A stretch of 64,000 nt of DNA from Posidonia oceanica (GCA_037176725.1 JAZBRS010000011.1:992001-1056000), one strand, 5' to 3'; shown: positions 34,761 through 47,924, numbered from the stretch's first letter. The notes: generated from the letters alone by a model not told the origin. A program made the numbers and translations.

Positions 34761-37700
34761 TGTAGTAATCCCAGTGTTCAGATCATCCACGCACGATGTC
34801 AAAGCTCACGTGCACCAATTGGAATTAGGTTCACTATTAGCGACTGTGTCCGAGAAGGAAGACTTAACTCGAAAACACTTTAAAAAGGGAAAAAAGGAAA
34901 GAAAAGAAGAAGATAAGACAAATCAAAGTCGCCACCGTGTCTATTAAGTCGGGAGACAAGGAAAACCAGGGAAATGCGTGAATAAACACGCAAAACCAAG
35001 CAAAAGATGCAATGCAATGCAATGCAAATGAATGCAAATGATGTGACTCATGCCTAGGATAAGGGAAATATGGTCATTACGGGCCAAGAGAAAGGGCAAG
35101 GACTCCTGTTACGTGCGGGGAAGGTGTTAGGCACCCTCGACACGCCCGAGAATCGGTCTTTCTAGGCTTACGCTCGCATACGCAGGGAAATGCATACTTT
35201 GAATGCCTAAGTGCCATGAATGCCTAATTAGATGATCATAGGTGTGTTCTAAGTGATGCAATGCGTGTAAGGAATTAAACGTGCAATCTAAGTGCTCAGC
35301 AGCGCTGTCTGTGTTCCAAACCAGGCGAACACTAGTTCGTGACAACTCTAGGCAGTAAGCATCACTGTCCTAATGCAAATGCAGGTGATAAAACAAAGCA
35401 GCAATAAAACCAGGCAATGCAGGCGACATGCAAAAGAAAACATCATCAAACACGCAAAACGGTGCAAGAAACCAAAGCAAGCACGCAAAACAATGCAAGA
35501 AACGAAGCAGGCACGCAAAACGGTGCAAGAAACAAAACAAGCACGTAAAACGATGCAAGAAACAAAGCAGGCACACAAAACGGTGCAAGAAGCAAAGCAG
35601 GCATGCAAAACGGTGCAAAAACAAGTGAAAACAAATGCGGACACGCAAAACAGCGCGAAAACGAGTAAAAACAGATGCAGGCGCGTAAAACGATGCGAAA
35701 ATAGGCCAAAACAGATGCTGGCACACAAAACGGTGCAAAAACGAGCAAAACAGATACGGGCGCGCAAAACGATGCGAAAACAGGCGAAAATAGATGCTGG
35801 CACGAAAAACGATGCGAAAATAAGCAAAAGGGAGGAATCAAACAAGTAAAGAGAGGCAAGCGATGTAAGTGTGAGAACAAACACCGCTTAAGGACCACGC
35901 AATGCAGGTGTGAAGACCTGCAAAGGGGAAAGAAAGCAAGCAGAAGGATCACCACTACCTTGTGACTATTTCCCACTAAACCGTCCCACGATGTGTCTTG
36001 CACGCTGCCCAAAGCTCGCGATGCAATCGGATCGTGGAAAAGGGGGAAGAAGGCCACAATCAGCAGTGAATCCAAGGAAAACTCAACCCAAAGACACTAA
36101 GGATACGCGAAAAGAGGAAGTGGAAGTGGATAGGCAAGAGGGGAGGCCTAATCTACATGCTCGGAAAGCGCGGTGTAAAAACAATGCATGCGATGCAAGT
36201 GATATGCAACAAGGTGCTATGTAGAGATTCAGAAGGACTTACCTTGGAGATCTGAGGCAACCTTGGTCAGCATGAAAGTCTGCTCCACCAGGAATGATCC
36301 GGGTAGCTTGGTCGCGAAGATCCGGCGGTCCGATCGAAAGATACACAGGCCTCAAAGCAGAAGATCCAAGGACCAGGGGAGGAGTAGGATCTAAGTGTAA
36401 AAAGAACCTAGGGGTGTGTAGAAACAGGTCCTCCCACATACATGGGAGCTAAATGTGCTTAAAAGTGTGTTAAGATGCTAAGTGCAAAGATGCATGGGTG
36501 CAATGCATGCAAAAATGCAAAGATGGGGGCCTAAGTGCAAATCGGGAGAAGTGCAGGGGCTTATGTGCAAATTAACCCTAAATGTATGCAAAAGAGTGCA
36601 AATATATGCAAGAATGCTAATGCAGGGGTGCATGGGCTAAATGCAATGTTAATTAAGATGAATGTGTGCAAAAATGCAAGAAAAGGACCTAAATGCAATT
36701 TTTGAAAACTTATGGACTAAAACGCAAAGCCAGCAAACAGGTGCAAATACCAAAAAGAAAACCTGCAGGGGATCCTCATGCAACTTTGGAAAATCTTGGG
36801 TAGGAGAAACAAAGCCAAGAAATATTTAAAAGCCACAAAAGATGGTCCTAGGGACCCAAACGCAATTTTCAGGAAAACCAGGACTAAACAGCAAGTCCAG
36901 AAAAGAATCAAGCATGCACAGCCACAACAAAGTTCAAAAACTTGGGTGCAACCTAAACAGGCTCTAGGTTTGAAAGCACAGCTAGAAGAAAACCACATGG
37001 AAACCACAAAGCATTGGAAGGACCTACATGCAAGCTTTTAAAGAGCGAAGGGCATAACTGCAAGAAAAATAGAAAACCTGAGGGGCATATTGAAGCTCAG
37101 AAGGACCTGGATGTGATTAAAACAAAATTCAGGGCCAAAATGCAAGGCCAAAAAGAAACCAAAACCTCCTGTAAAACAAAAGGAAGGACCCATCTTGATA
37201 AAGAAAACTTGGGGACTGAACTGTAAAGCCAAAAATAATTCACATAGACACAGAAACAAAAAAGGGGAGACCTCTGTGCAATAAAAACAAATCCAAGGGC
37301 CTTACTGCAAACTGAAAACAAAATAAAAACACACAACACAACACAAAGGGACCCAGAAGCAAATAAAACAAAGTCATGGGCTTAAAAGCAAAAAACACAA
37401 GATATAGAGAATCACAGAGGGACCAAAATGCAAACAGAACAAACATCTGGACTTTTCCATAATGCAATATGGTTTTAAAAGATGATTAAATGAAATGCAT
37501 GAACTGTGGAGGACTAATATGCAAATAAAGAAAATACAGGGGCTAAAATACAATGTGATATGATAAAATGTGCATTTAAATGATTTTCATGAACTGAGGA
37601 TGGACCTAGATGCGATTTAAAATAAACAGAGGATCTTAATGCAATGCAGTATGATAAAATATGAATTAAATGACTTTTAACAACTGAAGATGGGCTCAAA

Positions 37701-39754
37701 TGCAAATACAATAAATCAGAGGAGTTAAACGTAATGTAATAAGATAAAAACTAACATTTTAATGAAATTAATCTACTACAGAACTTAAAAGCAAATAAGT
37801 TAAACTACTGGACCAAAAGAAAATGAAACTGAAGTTATTTGAACTACAGATGGATCAACTTGCAATAAACAGAAAAGATAGATAATAATCGCAATGTAAT
37901 AAAGTTTTTATTCAAATTTAAATGATTTCTAAACAAACGCAGGACCTAAACGCAATAAAAGAAAACTAACAAATTTTATTTCAATGCATGCATCTAACTT
38001 TATTCAAGTTTTAAAAAACAAAAATAAAAGCACAGTAGTCGTCTTCTTCCTCCTGCGTGCACCAGGCACAGTGCGGCTAGCGGAGGGGCAACGGTGAGCG
38101 GCGACGCACGGTGCGGAGGGGGCCTGGGGCAGTTCTGGGCGTACGGCGCGGTAGCCCGGAGGCAGGCGAGGTTTGAAAAGAGAGGAGGAGGTTCTATCGT
38201 TTCTCTGGTGGGAGAGGAGGAGAAGAAGAGGAGAAGAAGAAGAGAAGGAAGAAGGAGGAGGAGTGGACCGGGCTGAAAGCACAGTAAGAAAGAAAAAAAG
38301 AAAAAAGAAGAGGAAGAAGAGGTAGGTGGGTTGGGCTTTGAGGTGGAGAGAATGAGAAATAAAAAGGGAAAGAAAAACGGGAGGAAAAGAAGGAGAAAAA
38401 GAAGAATAAGGAGAAGAAAAAGAAAATGAATTTGGATTTTGGTTTTTTAAGTTGGATTTGTTTTGGAGTTTTAAGTAATTATTTTTAGGTTTTCCTTTTA
38501 ATTATTCTTTTAAGTTCATTAATAGTTTTCTTAAGTTTTTTCCTTGATTGTTTTAATTGTTTGAATTTTCTTCTTGATTTAAGTTTGTTAATTGATTTTA
38601 AGTTTTTCTTTTCAATTTTAAGTTTGTTAATTGTTTTTAAGTTTTTTAATTTGATTAAGTTTTTCCCCTTTGATTTTAATTATTAATTGTTTTTAAATTT
38701 GTCTTCTTTTTAGTTGTTAATTGTTTAAGTTTTCTTTTAATGGTTTTCTCAAAGTTTTTTAATTGTTTTGACTATTTAAGTTTTTTCTTTTGATTTTAAG
38801 TTTGTTAGTTGTTTTGATTTTCTTTTGATGGTTTTAAGGTTTTTGATTAGATTTTTAGATTGTTTTTTAAGGGTTTTGAGTGGTTTTTCTTATGTTTGCT
38901 TCTTTAATTGTTTTTAATGGGTTTTGATTTGTTTTAATTGTCTTTAAGTTTTGAAATTTATTTTTTAATTGTTTTAAGTCTTGAAATTTGTTTTTTAATT
39001 GTTTTTAAGTTTTTTAGTTTGTTTTTAATTAGTTTTAAGTATTTTTGGGTTGTTTTGATTCGTTTTAATTAGATTTTCTTTTGAATTATTTTTAGGTGTT
39101 TGATTTATTTTTCTGGTTGGATTTTTCTTTTTAATTGTTTTAGGAAGTGTTAAATGGGGCTGATGATGAGTTTAGAATAGGAGGAAGAAGAGGAAAGGGG
39201 GAGAATAGTGAAGAAAGAGAAAAGGATAATCAGGAGAGAGAAAAAGAATAATCAGGAGAGAGAAAAGGATAATCAGGAGAGATAGGGAGGATAAAGACCT
39301 GAATTTAGAGGGATTTTGTGCAGGTGTGTGACCTAGGGTTCTAGGGTTTGACTTAACGTTTAATCTATGGTTTTCTATGATTTTAGATGGGGTTTTCTAG
39401 GGTTTTTGGAAGGTTTAGGGTTTAGGGTTTTGAGAGAGTTTTGGTTTAGGGTTTTCTAAGGTTTTGGAAGGATTGTTTTTCCTAGGTTTTTTAGGATTTT
39501 TGGATGGTTTTCTAGGTTGAAGAAAGATTGGTTTTCCTAGGGTTTGGGTGTAGTTTTCTAGGTTGAAGAAAGGTTTGTTTTCCTAAGATTTTTGTGTAGT
39601 TTTCTAGGTTGAAGAAAGGTTTGTTTTCCTAGGGTTTTTGGAGTGGTTTTGGTTTAGAAAATGGGTGTGATTTTGGGTTTGGTTTAGGTGTTGGTTTAGA
39701 AGCCACCAGAGAGAGAGATCCACTAATTTAGCATGTCAAAATGGAGTGTCAACA
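34761..39754 (-). mobile_element. LTR-C, solo LTR inserted in the satellite (5.0 kb)
   Basis: On the minus strand it starts at 39754 with TGTTGACACTCCATTTTGAC and ends at 34761 with GGGATTACTACA, the same termini as the other LTRs. Satellite lies directly on both sides. The left flank ends 'ctggac' and the right flank starts 'cggac', which fits a 5-bp target duplication with one change, and removing the LTR restores a normal satellite unit. No internal region or primer site is attached, so this is a solo LTR formed by recombination between two LTRs. Zones match LTR-B, but the GC-rich zone is short (38030-38280). Frames inside are low-complexity. Confidence 0.88.
35455..35830. repeat. 30-bp minisatellite inside LTR-C
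   Basis: About a dozen units with core 'gcaaaacggtgcaagaaac', a shorter version of the array in LTR-B. In the right half the units change to a longer form with 'acgagcaaaacagatgc'. The Lys-rich frames here follow from the repeat and are not genes. Confidence 0.85.
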
Positions 39755-40048
39755 CGGACAAACGAGGACAAGCTCACCTTTCGCGCGACTTCACACCGAA
39801 TAGACAAATTCCCGGCAGATTTTTTGCTCGTTCCAGACGTACGAAGTCCAGCCTACCTTACTCCTCCTACCAGACAAACGAGGACAAAATGTCCTTACGT
39901 GCGACTACATTCTGGACAGACGAAGTCCCGCCTGCTTCGTTCCTCGTACAGGATGGAAAAGGACAAGCTTTCCTTTCACCTGACTTCGTACCAGACGGAT
40001 GAAGTCTCACTTGCTTGATTCCTCGTACCAGACGGACGAGGAGAAGCC
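39755..40048 (-). repeat. 79-bp satellite fragment between two LTRs
   Basis: About 294 bp of inverted-orientation satellite ('acgaggacaagctcacctt', 'gattcctcgtaccagacgg') between LTR-C and LTR-D. It joins seamlessly to 34760 on one side and to 45200 on the other when the LTRs are removed. Confidence 0.9.
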
Positions 40049-41282
40049 TTTTTTTTCATTTTATTTTATCTCTTGATTTTGTAATCTTTAATTTCTTTCC
40101 TCCCCTCTCTTTCTTTCTTTCTTCCTCCCTTTCTTTCTTTTCTTCTTCCTCTCCTTTTCCTTTCTTCCACACTAAACCTTTAAAACTCTAATTAAAAAAG
40201 GAAAACAAAAGAGAAACAAATCAAAGCCTTAAGAAATAATTAAAAAACTTGGACAAGCAATTAAAAGAAAAATCCAACTAAAAAGCAACCAAAAAAACTA
40301 AGAATGCAATCCAAAAATATAAAACAAACAAGAGGAAAACACTATTAAAAAACAAACAAAACAAAAATATAATCAAAACAAACAAAAAGCAAGAACCCTT
40401 TTAAAAATAACAACAATCAAAAGCAAATCCTAGGAAAGAAGAAACAATTAAAAAAACCTAGGATAAGTGATTAAAAATCAATTAACAAATCTAAAGAAAC
40501 AATTAAAAACACAAACTTAAAACAATTTAAAAGACTTAATTAAAAAAGAAAAAGAGGAAAAACTTAACAAGAAAAACTTAACTTAAAAATAATTAAAAAA
40601 CTTAACAAACATTTAAAACAAACTAAAAAAAACAATTTAAAGAAAACTTAAGAAAAATCATAAAAACTTAAACAAAACTAAAACCCCTCTTAACCCTAAT
40701 TAATTAATTAAAAAACAATCCTTTAAAACTTAATTAAAAATCTTAACCTAAAAACAATTACTCTAAAATATTTCCAAATCATTTTTTATTTTTATTTTTA
40801 TTTTAATCTTTTTTCTTCTTTTTCTTCCTTTCCTTTTTTCTTCTTCCCCACCTCCCTTCTTTTTCTTTCTTCTTATTTCTTTTCTTTTCTTTTGGTCCGG
40901 CCCGGCCCACTGCCTCCTCTCCTTCCTTTCTTTCTTTTTCTTTTTTCCTTTCTTTTCTCGCAAACTCCAGCCCAGCCCACCTCCTGCTTGAATCATCCTC
41001 CTCCTTCCCTTCTTTCTTTCCTTCCTTCTTCTTCTTCCTTCCGTTTCCTCTCCCGCGAACGCCTGCAACAGCCTTCCCCTCATTTTCAAATCCGAATTTT
41101 CCCCCTCCATTGCCATCAGCCAGCTCACACCCTCTGCTCTCACACTCTCTCTCAGCTTTCCCATCCTCTTTGGTGGCATTAATCGTGCGTCGCCTCACCG
41201 GTCAGCCTCCTATCAGCTCCAGTCTCCTCGCGTCTGTGGAATTTGAATCCACTGCTCGCGCTCGACACCCAGCCAGCCTCCT

Positions 41283-41289
41283 GATAAAA
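41283..41289 (+). promoter_or_regulatory. TATA-like element in LTR-D
   Basis: GATAAAA downstream of a long CT-rich zone and about 30 bp upstream of 'ccttcctcttccttcc'. The equivalent position in LTR-E (47918) has the same GATAAAAC, so it is conserved between two LTRs. That makes it a reasonable core-promoter candidate, though not proven. Confidence 0.4.
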
Positions 41290-44200
41290 CTAAGCCCTTC
41301 CTCTTCCTTCCACACCTTTGCCAGTTGAGAGAATCCAAGAGAGAGCGTGAGAATTCCACCCAGAATCCCTCTTCCTTCCTCTGAAAAAACCCAACCCGCC
41401 CTCTCCCTGAGAACCAGACCCATTTCCACCTCAAATCTCCCCAAAATCCTTCCCCAATCCTGACCCAATCCTCCAGCATCTCCACCTCCCCTCTCGTGCT
41501 TCCAGAACCCAAAAACCAAGCCCAAACACCTTCCAACCTCCATCCATCTTCAGACCTCCACTCCATTCCAAATTCCCCGCACCATAGACCTTCAAACTCT
41601 CCCAAACTTCTCCACAGAACTCGCCTAAACTCCACCTTTCCAGACCTCCCAACATCACACCCACAGACCCACCACAGTCCCGACCATCCACAACAAACAC
41701 CCGCACCAGTTTCTGTCCAAAATCCACCCCACCAGCAAACTTCCACCATAGCCTTCCTCCGTCCAATCCAAACCCCTCCTCACCATCACTGAACCTCCAG
41801 CAACCTGCCAAAACCTTCCACCCAGCTCGAGGAGCAACAGAACACTCCCCCCACCTCTGACAGAACCAGTGGCACCCAAAAAGCCACTTTCTTCCTCTGG
41901 CCCGCAAGCTCGTGCCTGTGCATCCAGAGAGCTCCGGAGCATCGCCAGGAATCGATCCTGATCGCCGTGTGCTGCCGAGAGCGCCTGCAGCAGCTGGACC
42001 GTCACCGCCGACATCTGCTCAAACCACCGACGTCAGGGGAGTGCACCAGCCACCGAAACAGGTACTTCTCTTTCCCCGTAGCTTAGTTTCCTTCTCCTCC
42101 TGCTTCCCAGCCCCTTAGAACTAGGTTTAGCCACTCGTCGCGCCAAGTTGTCGCCACCACTGACCCTTCTTCTCCGGCAAGCTCGCTGCGTGCGAATCCG
42201 TCTTCGACCCGCTCGTCCCTCGCCGATCATCCTCCGAGCACCGTGGAGGTCTCACGAACCTCCCTCCGTCCTCCATTTCCGCCAGGAATGCCTCCAGCCT
42301 CCGGCCTGGTTCCAGAACCTCCTGCAGAACTCCAGCACCTTCTCCGGTCCGCTGAAGCCTCTGTCACGCCTCGCTGACTAGCCTCTGGCCTCCGGAGACG
42401 TTCGGCGCAGCTCGCCAACCCTCCAGCGCCGTCCGATCGGCTCTCCTTCTCCGGTGCAGACCCTACAACCGTTTTGCTACAGTAGTTTTAATTTTATAAT
42501 GCCGTACGTTTGCGTTTTGATTTATTTTCCTTTAGCTTAGTAATTTTACCATGATATTGCATTTCTGCCTTGTAGTTTATTTTATTTACTTTCCAATCCA
42601 GCCGCAGTTTATGTTTCATTTAATCCTGAATAAAAATCATATAAAATTGCATAAAAAATATGTAGTTTTCTTTATTTGCATGTTAGTCCTGCTGCAGTTT
42701 AAAAACTTTTGATTTCTTTTATTTTTAGCCCTACCAGTTATTTTTATTACATGTTAGTCCTCTGCAGTTCAATGTTTTTTAGTTTTCTTTAGTTTTAGCC
42801 TAGTTATTTCTTTTATTTGCATGCTAGTCTTGTCGTAGTTCAAAATACTTTTCTGTTTCTTAGTTTCCGGCCCAATAGTTTATTTATTTTGCATCTAGGT
42901 CTTGTGGTTGTTAAATGTCATTTAAATGCCTGTGTTTACTTTATTACATTGCTTTTAAGTGCTACTGTTTATTTTATTTGCAAATCAGTCCTCTGTTCAG
43001 TTGTTAAATTCATTTAATTTCGTATTTTACCATATTGCATTGCACTTTTATCCTGTTTTATTTTATTATTGCATTTTAGTCCTCTGCATGTTAGAAAAAA
43101 TCATTTAATTGCATATTTTACCATATTAAATTGCATTTTAGTCCCTGCATGTTTTTAAATTGCATTTTAGTCCTTTGCATGTTAGAAAAAATCATTTGAT
43201 TGCATATTTTTCCATATTAAATTGCATTTTAGCCCCTGTATGTTTTTAAATTGCATTTTAGTCCACTGTTTGCATGCACAGCATTTATGTATTTGCATTT
43301 TTCCATATTGCATTGCATTTCAGACCCTGCATTTCTTTGCATTTGCATTTAGGTCCTTAATTCATTCAGATTTCATTTAATCCCTTTTAAAATCTTATTG
43401 CATTATCAAAAAACCTAGAAACTTGTCTTATTTGCATCCAGACCCTTAGGTTTTCAAAAACATTGCATTTAGGTCCCCAGGTTTTCAAAAACTTTGCATT
43501 TAGGTCCCTAGTTTTGCATTTATTTGCATCCAGGTCCCTAACTTTTCAAAATCATTGCATTTAGGCCCTCAACTTTTCAAAATCATTGCATTTAGGTCCC
43601 TAACTTTTCAAAATATCACACTTAGGTCCTTTTTTGCATTTTTGCATGCATTGCACCCATACCTCACTACACTTAGCATTTTTGTACACTTTTAAGCACT
43701 TTTAGCTCCCATGTATGTGGGAGGACCTGTTCTGCACACCCCTAGGACCTTTTACACTTAGATCCCTTCTTCTCCCCTGGCCCTTGGGCCTTCTGCCTTG
43801 AAGCCTAGATATCTTCCGATCGGATCGTCGGATCTTTGCAACCAAGTTACCTGGACCACCTCAGTGAAGCGAACTCCCATGCTGACCAAGTTTATCTCTG
43901 ATCAGGCCTTAGATCTCCCAGGTAAGTCCTTCTGAACTCCTGCATAGCATTTTGTTGCATATCACTTGCATTGCATGCATTGTTTTCGCCCCGCGTTTTC
44001 CATGCATGTAGATTAGGACTTCCTCTTCTTGCCTATCAACTCTACCTCCTCTTTTCACGTACTCTTAGTGTCTTTGGGTTGAGTTTTCCTTGGATTCACT
44101 ACTGATTGCGACCTTCTTCCCCTTTTCCACGATCTGATTGCACCGCGAGCTTTTGACAACGTGCGAGACACATCGTGGGATGGTTTAGTGGGAAACAGTC

Positions 44201-44384
44201 ATAGGATAGTGGTGATCCCTCTGCTTGCTTCCTTTCCCCTTGTAGGTCTTCACGCCTGCATTATGTGGTCCTTAAGCGGTGTTTGTTCTCACACTTACAC
44301 CGCTTGCCTCTCCATACTTCTCTTGCTATTCCCCTCTGCATGTTTTTACATCTGCATTGCATGGCTTTTACGATGTTTTGTTTT

Positions 44385-44515
44385 ACTTTCTTTCTTGCAC
44401 TGTTTTGCGTGCCCACTTTGTTTCTTGCACTGTTTTGCGTGCCTGCTTTGTTTCTTGCACCGTTTTGCATGCCAACCTTTGTTTCTCGCACCGTTTTGCG
44501 TGTTTGACGTTGTTT
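44385..44515. repeat. Short 30-bp minisatellite inside LTR-D
   Basis: About four units with core 'tttcttgcaccgttttgcgt' in plus orientation, the reverse complement of the unit in LTR-B and LTR-C. This is the smallest array of the four LTRs. Confidence 0.85.
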
Positions 44516-45199
44516 TCATTTGCAAGTCGCCTGCATTGCCTGGTTTTACTGATGTTTTGTTTTATTGCCTGCATTTGCATTTAGGGCAGTGATGCTTACT
44601 GCCTAGAATTCTCACGAACCAGGGTTCGCCCAGTTCAGAACACAGACAACGTTGCTGAGCGCTTAGATAGCACGTTTAATTCCTTGCACGCATTCTATCA
44701 CTTAGAGCACACCTATGAGCATTTAATTAGGCATTCATGGCACTTAAGTATTCAAAGTATGCATTTCCCTGCGTATGCGAGCGTAAGCCTAGAAAAACCG
44801 ATTCTCGGGCGTGTCGGGGGTGCCTAACACCTTCCCCGCACGTAACAGGAGTCCTTGCCCTTTCTCTTGGCCCGCAATGACCATATTGCCCTTATCCTAG
44901 GCATGAGTCACATCATTTGCATCTCATTTCATTTGCATTGCATTGCATTGCATCTTTTGCTTGGTTTTGTATGTTTATTCATGCATTTCCCTGATTTTCC
45001 TTGTCTCCCGACTTAATAGACCTGGTGGCGACTCTGATTTGTCTTATCTTCTTCTTTTCTTTCATTTTTCCTATTTTTTAAGTGTTTTCGAGTTAAGTCT
45101 TCCTTCTCAGACACAGTCACTAATAGTGAACCTGATTCTGATCGGTGCACGTGAGCTTTGGCATCGTGCATTGACGATCCGAACACTGGGATTACTACA

Positions 45200-46162
45200 C
45201 CCTCCGTCAGTGCGACTTTGTTCTGGACGTACGAAGTCCTGCCTACTTTATTCCTTATACCAGATGGATAAGGACAAGCTGTCCTTTCGCACGACTTCAT
45301 ACCGGACAAACGAAGTCTCGCCAGCTTGATTCCTCGTACCAGATGGAAGGGGACTAGCATTCCATTCGAGCGACTTCGTACCAGACGGATGAAGTCCCGC
45401 CTGCTTGATTCCTCGGATCGAACGAACGAGGACATGCTCTCCTCTTGCGTGACTTCGTATCGGACGGACAAAGTCCCGCTTGCTTGATTCCTCATGCCGG
45501 AAGGACAAGGGGACAAGCCCTCCTTTCGAGCGACTTTGTACGGGATGGACGATGTCCGGCCAGATTGATTCCTCATACCGGACGGTTGAGGACAAGCCCT
45601 TCGTTCAAGCAACTTCGTTTCGGACGTACGAAGTGATGCCTGCTTTATTCCTTGTATTGGAAGGACAAGGACAAGTTGTCCTATCACGCGACTTCGTACC
45701 GGACGAACGAAGTTCCGCTTACTTGTTACCATGTACCGGACAGACGAGGACAAGTCCTCCTTTCATGTGACGTCGTACTGGATGGTTGAAGTACAACCTG
45801 CTTGATTCGTCGTACCAGTCGGATGAGAACAAGCCCTCCTTTCGCGCAACATCGTACCATATGGACGAAGTCTAGCCTGCTTGATTCCTCGTACCAGACA
45901 AGTGAGGACAAGCCCTCCTTTCGCGCGACTTCGTATCAGACGAATGAAGTCCAGCATGCTTGATTCCTCGTACCGGACGAACGACGACGTGCCCTCCTAT
46001 CGCACGACTACGTACCAGACGGGTGAAGTCCAGCTTGCTAAATTCCACATACCGGACGAACGTGGACATGCTCTCCTGGCGCGACTTTGTACCGGACAGA
46101 TGTAGTCTCGCCAGCTGGATTCCTCGTACCAGCCAAACGAGGACAGGTTCTCCTTTCGTATG
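45200..46162 (-). repeat. 79-bp satellite, inverted orientation, third fragment
   Basis: Inverted-orientation satellite between LTR-D and LTR-E. Its series of variant units matches, in the same order, the series at about 32955-33905. Examples are 'cttgttac.atgtaccgg', the unit with 'acgacgacgtgccctcctat' and the short unit 'catgctctcctgg'. It is cut at 46162 by the start of LTR-E. Confidence 0.9.
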
Positions 46163-47917
46163 TGTAGACACCCCATTTTGACAAACTGAATCAATGGAAT
46201 CCTTCTGGTGGCTTCTGAACCCAAACCTAAACCCAAAACCACATCTTTCTTTTCAAATCAAACCCAAAACCAAGCCTAGAACTACACCCATTTTCCCAAA
46301 CCCAAAAATCACCCAAAAACCATAGGAAAATCCATCCTTTTTAACCTAGAAAATCCTCCAAAAAAGCTTAGAATTTCAAACCAAAACTACTCCCAAAAAT
46401 CCTAGAAAACCTAGGTAAAACTACCCTTTTTCTACACCCAAAATCCTTCCAAAAACCTACCAAAATCTCACTTCAAACCCTAGGTTAAATACTAGAAACC
46501 CTAGGTCACACACTCACCCAATCCCACTTCATTTCTAAGCCTTTATCCCCTTCATCTCTCCAAATTATTCTTTTCTCTCTCCAAAATTATTCTTTTCTCT
46601 CTCCTCTCTTTTCTCCCTCTTATTCTCCTTCTTTTCCTTCTCTTCTCTCTCCTTTTCTTGCTTGGCAGTGGGCCTCCTTGTGCATACCTCCTTCCTGTAT
46701 TTTATCTGTATTTTTATTTTATTTTTATCTTATCTCTTGATTTTCTAATATTTAATTTCTTTCCTCCCCTCTCTTTCTTCTTTCTTTCTCCATTTCCTTC
46801 TTTTCTTCTTCCTCTCCTTTTCCTTTTTCTTTCTTCCACTAAACCTTTAAAAAACTCTAACTAAAAAAAAAAGGCAAAACATAAGGAGAAACAAATCAAA
46901 ACCTTAAAAAGAAATAATTAAAAAACTTGAACAAACAATTAAAAGGAAAATCCAACTAAAAGCAATTAAAAAACTAAGAATGCAATCTAAAAAACATAAA
47001 ACAAACAAGAGGAAAATGCTACTAAAATATAATCAAAACAAACAAAAAATCAAAAACCCTTTTAAAATAACAAAAAACAAATCCTAGGAAAAAAGAAACA
47101 ATTAAAAAACCCTAAGATAAGTAATTAAAAAAAAACAATTAACAAATCTAAGGAAACAGTTAAAACTTAAAACAATTTAAAAGACTTAATTAAAAAGAAA
47201 AAGAGAAAAAATTAACAAGAAAAACTTAACTTAAAAATAATTAAAAAACTTAACAAACATTTAAAACAAAATTAAAAAAATAATTTAAAGAAAGCTTGAG
47301 AAAAACCATAAAAACTTAAAACAAAAACAAAAACCCCTCCTAGCCCTAATTAATTAATTAAAAAGAAACAACAATCCTTTAAAACCTAAATTAAAAATAT
47401 CAACTTAAAAACAACTACTTTAAAATATTTTCAAATCTTTTTAATTTCATTTTAGTTTTTCTTCTTTTTTCCTCCTTGCCTTTTCATCTTTCTTTTTCCT
47501 TCCTTTTCTTTCTTATTTTTCTTTTCCTCCTCACTTGGTCCGGCCCGGCCCACCAGCCTCCTACCTTCTCCCCTCCTCTCCTTCTTTTTTTTTCTTTCTT
47601 TCTTTTCCTTCTGCGCGAGCCCAGCCCACCTGCTTCCTCCTCCTTCCCTCCTTTCCTTCTTCTTCCTTCTTCTGCTGCTTCTTCTTCTCTCCCATGAAGC
47701 TGCAATAGTGTTCCCTCTCGGATTTAAAATCCAAATCTCCCCCTCCATCACCTCCAGCAACAACACCTCTCCTCTCTCACCCTCTCTCAGCTTTCCCATC
47801 TTTTCTTCGGTGGCATTAATGCCCATCGTCCTTGCCGATCGCAGCCATCAACACCAGTTGCCTCCGCGCCGGTGGAGTTTGAAATCCACAGCTCGCGCCC
47901 ACCCGTTCTAGCTCCTC

Positions 47918-47924
47918 GATAAAA
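47918..47924 (+). promoter_or_regulatory. TATA-like element in LTR-E
   Basis: GATAAAA followed by 'ccagcacccttagccttcct', after a CT-rich region of the kind often seen near plant promoters. The same motif and context occur in LTR-D at 41283. If it is used, transcription would start near 47950, leaving about 745 nt before the donor-like site at 48697. Confidence 0.4.

Larger units (their letters stand above)
40049..45199 (+). mobile_element. LTR-D, 5'-truncated solo LTR in the satellite (5.2 kb)
   Basis: The right end GGGATTACTACA at 45199 is followed by satellite, with no primer site or internal region. The left end lacks the TGT(A/T)GACACC terminus. It starts in sequence equivalent to about 46720 in LTR-E ('ttatctcttgatttt', 'taatttctttcctcccctct'), so roughly 550 bp are missing. 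The satellite on the left ends 'gagaagcc' and resumes 'ccctccg', matching one interrupted unit. Zones in order: CT-rich, A-rich (40190-40760), CT-rich (40800-41060), GC-rich with a TATA-like GATAAAA (41283), a candidate donor CAG|GTACTTCT (42059-42068), a long zone of 'gcattttagtcc' words (42540-43640), the 30-bp minisatellite (44385-44515) and the conserved 'ggtgcctaacacc' block (about 44820). Confidence 0.88.
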
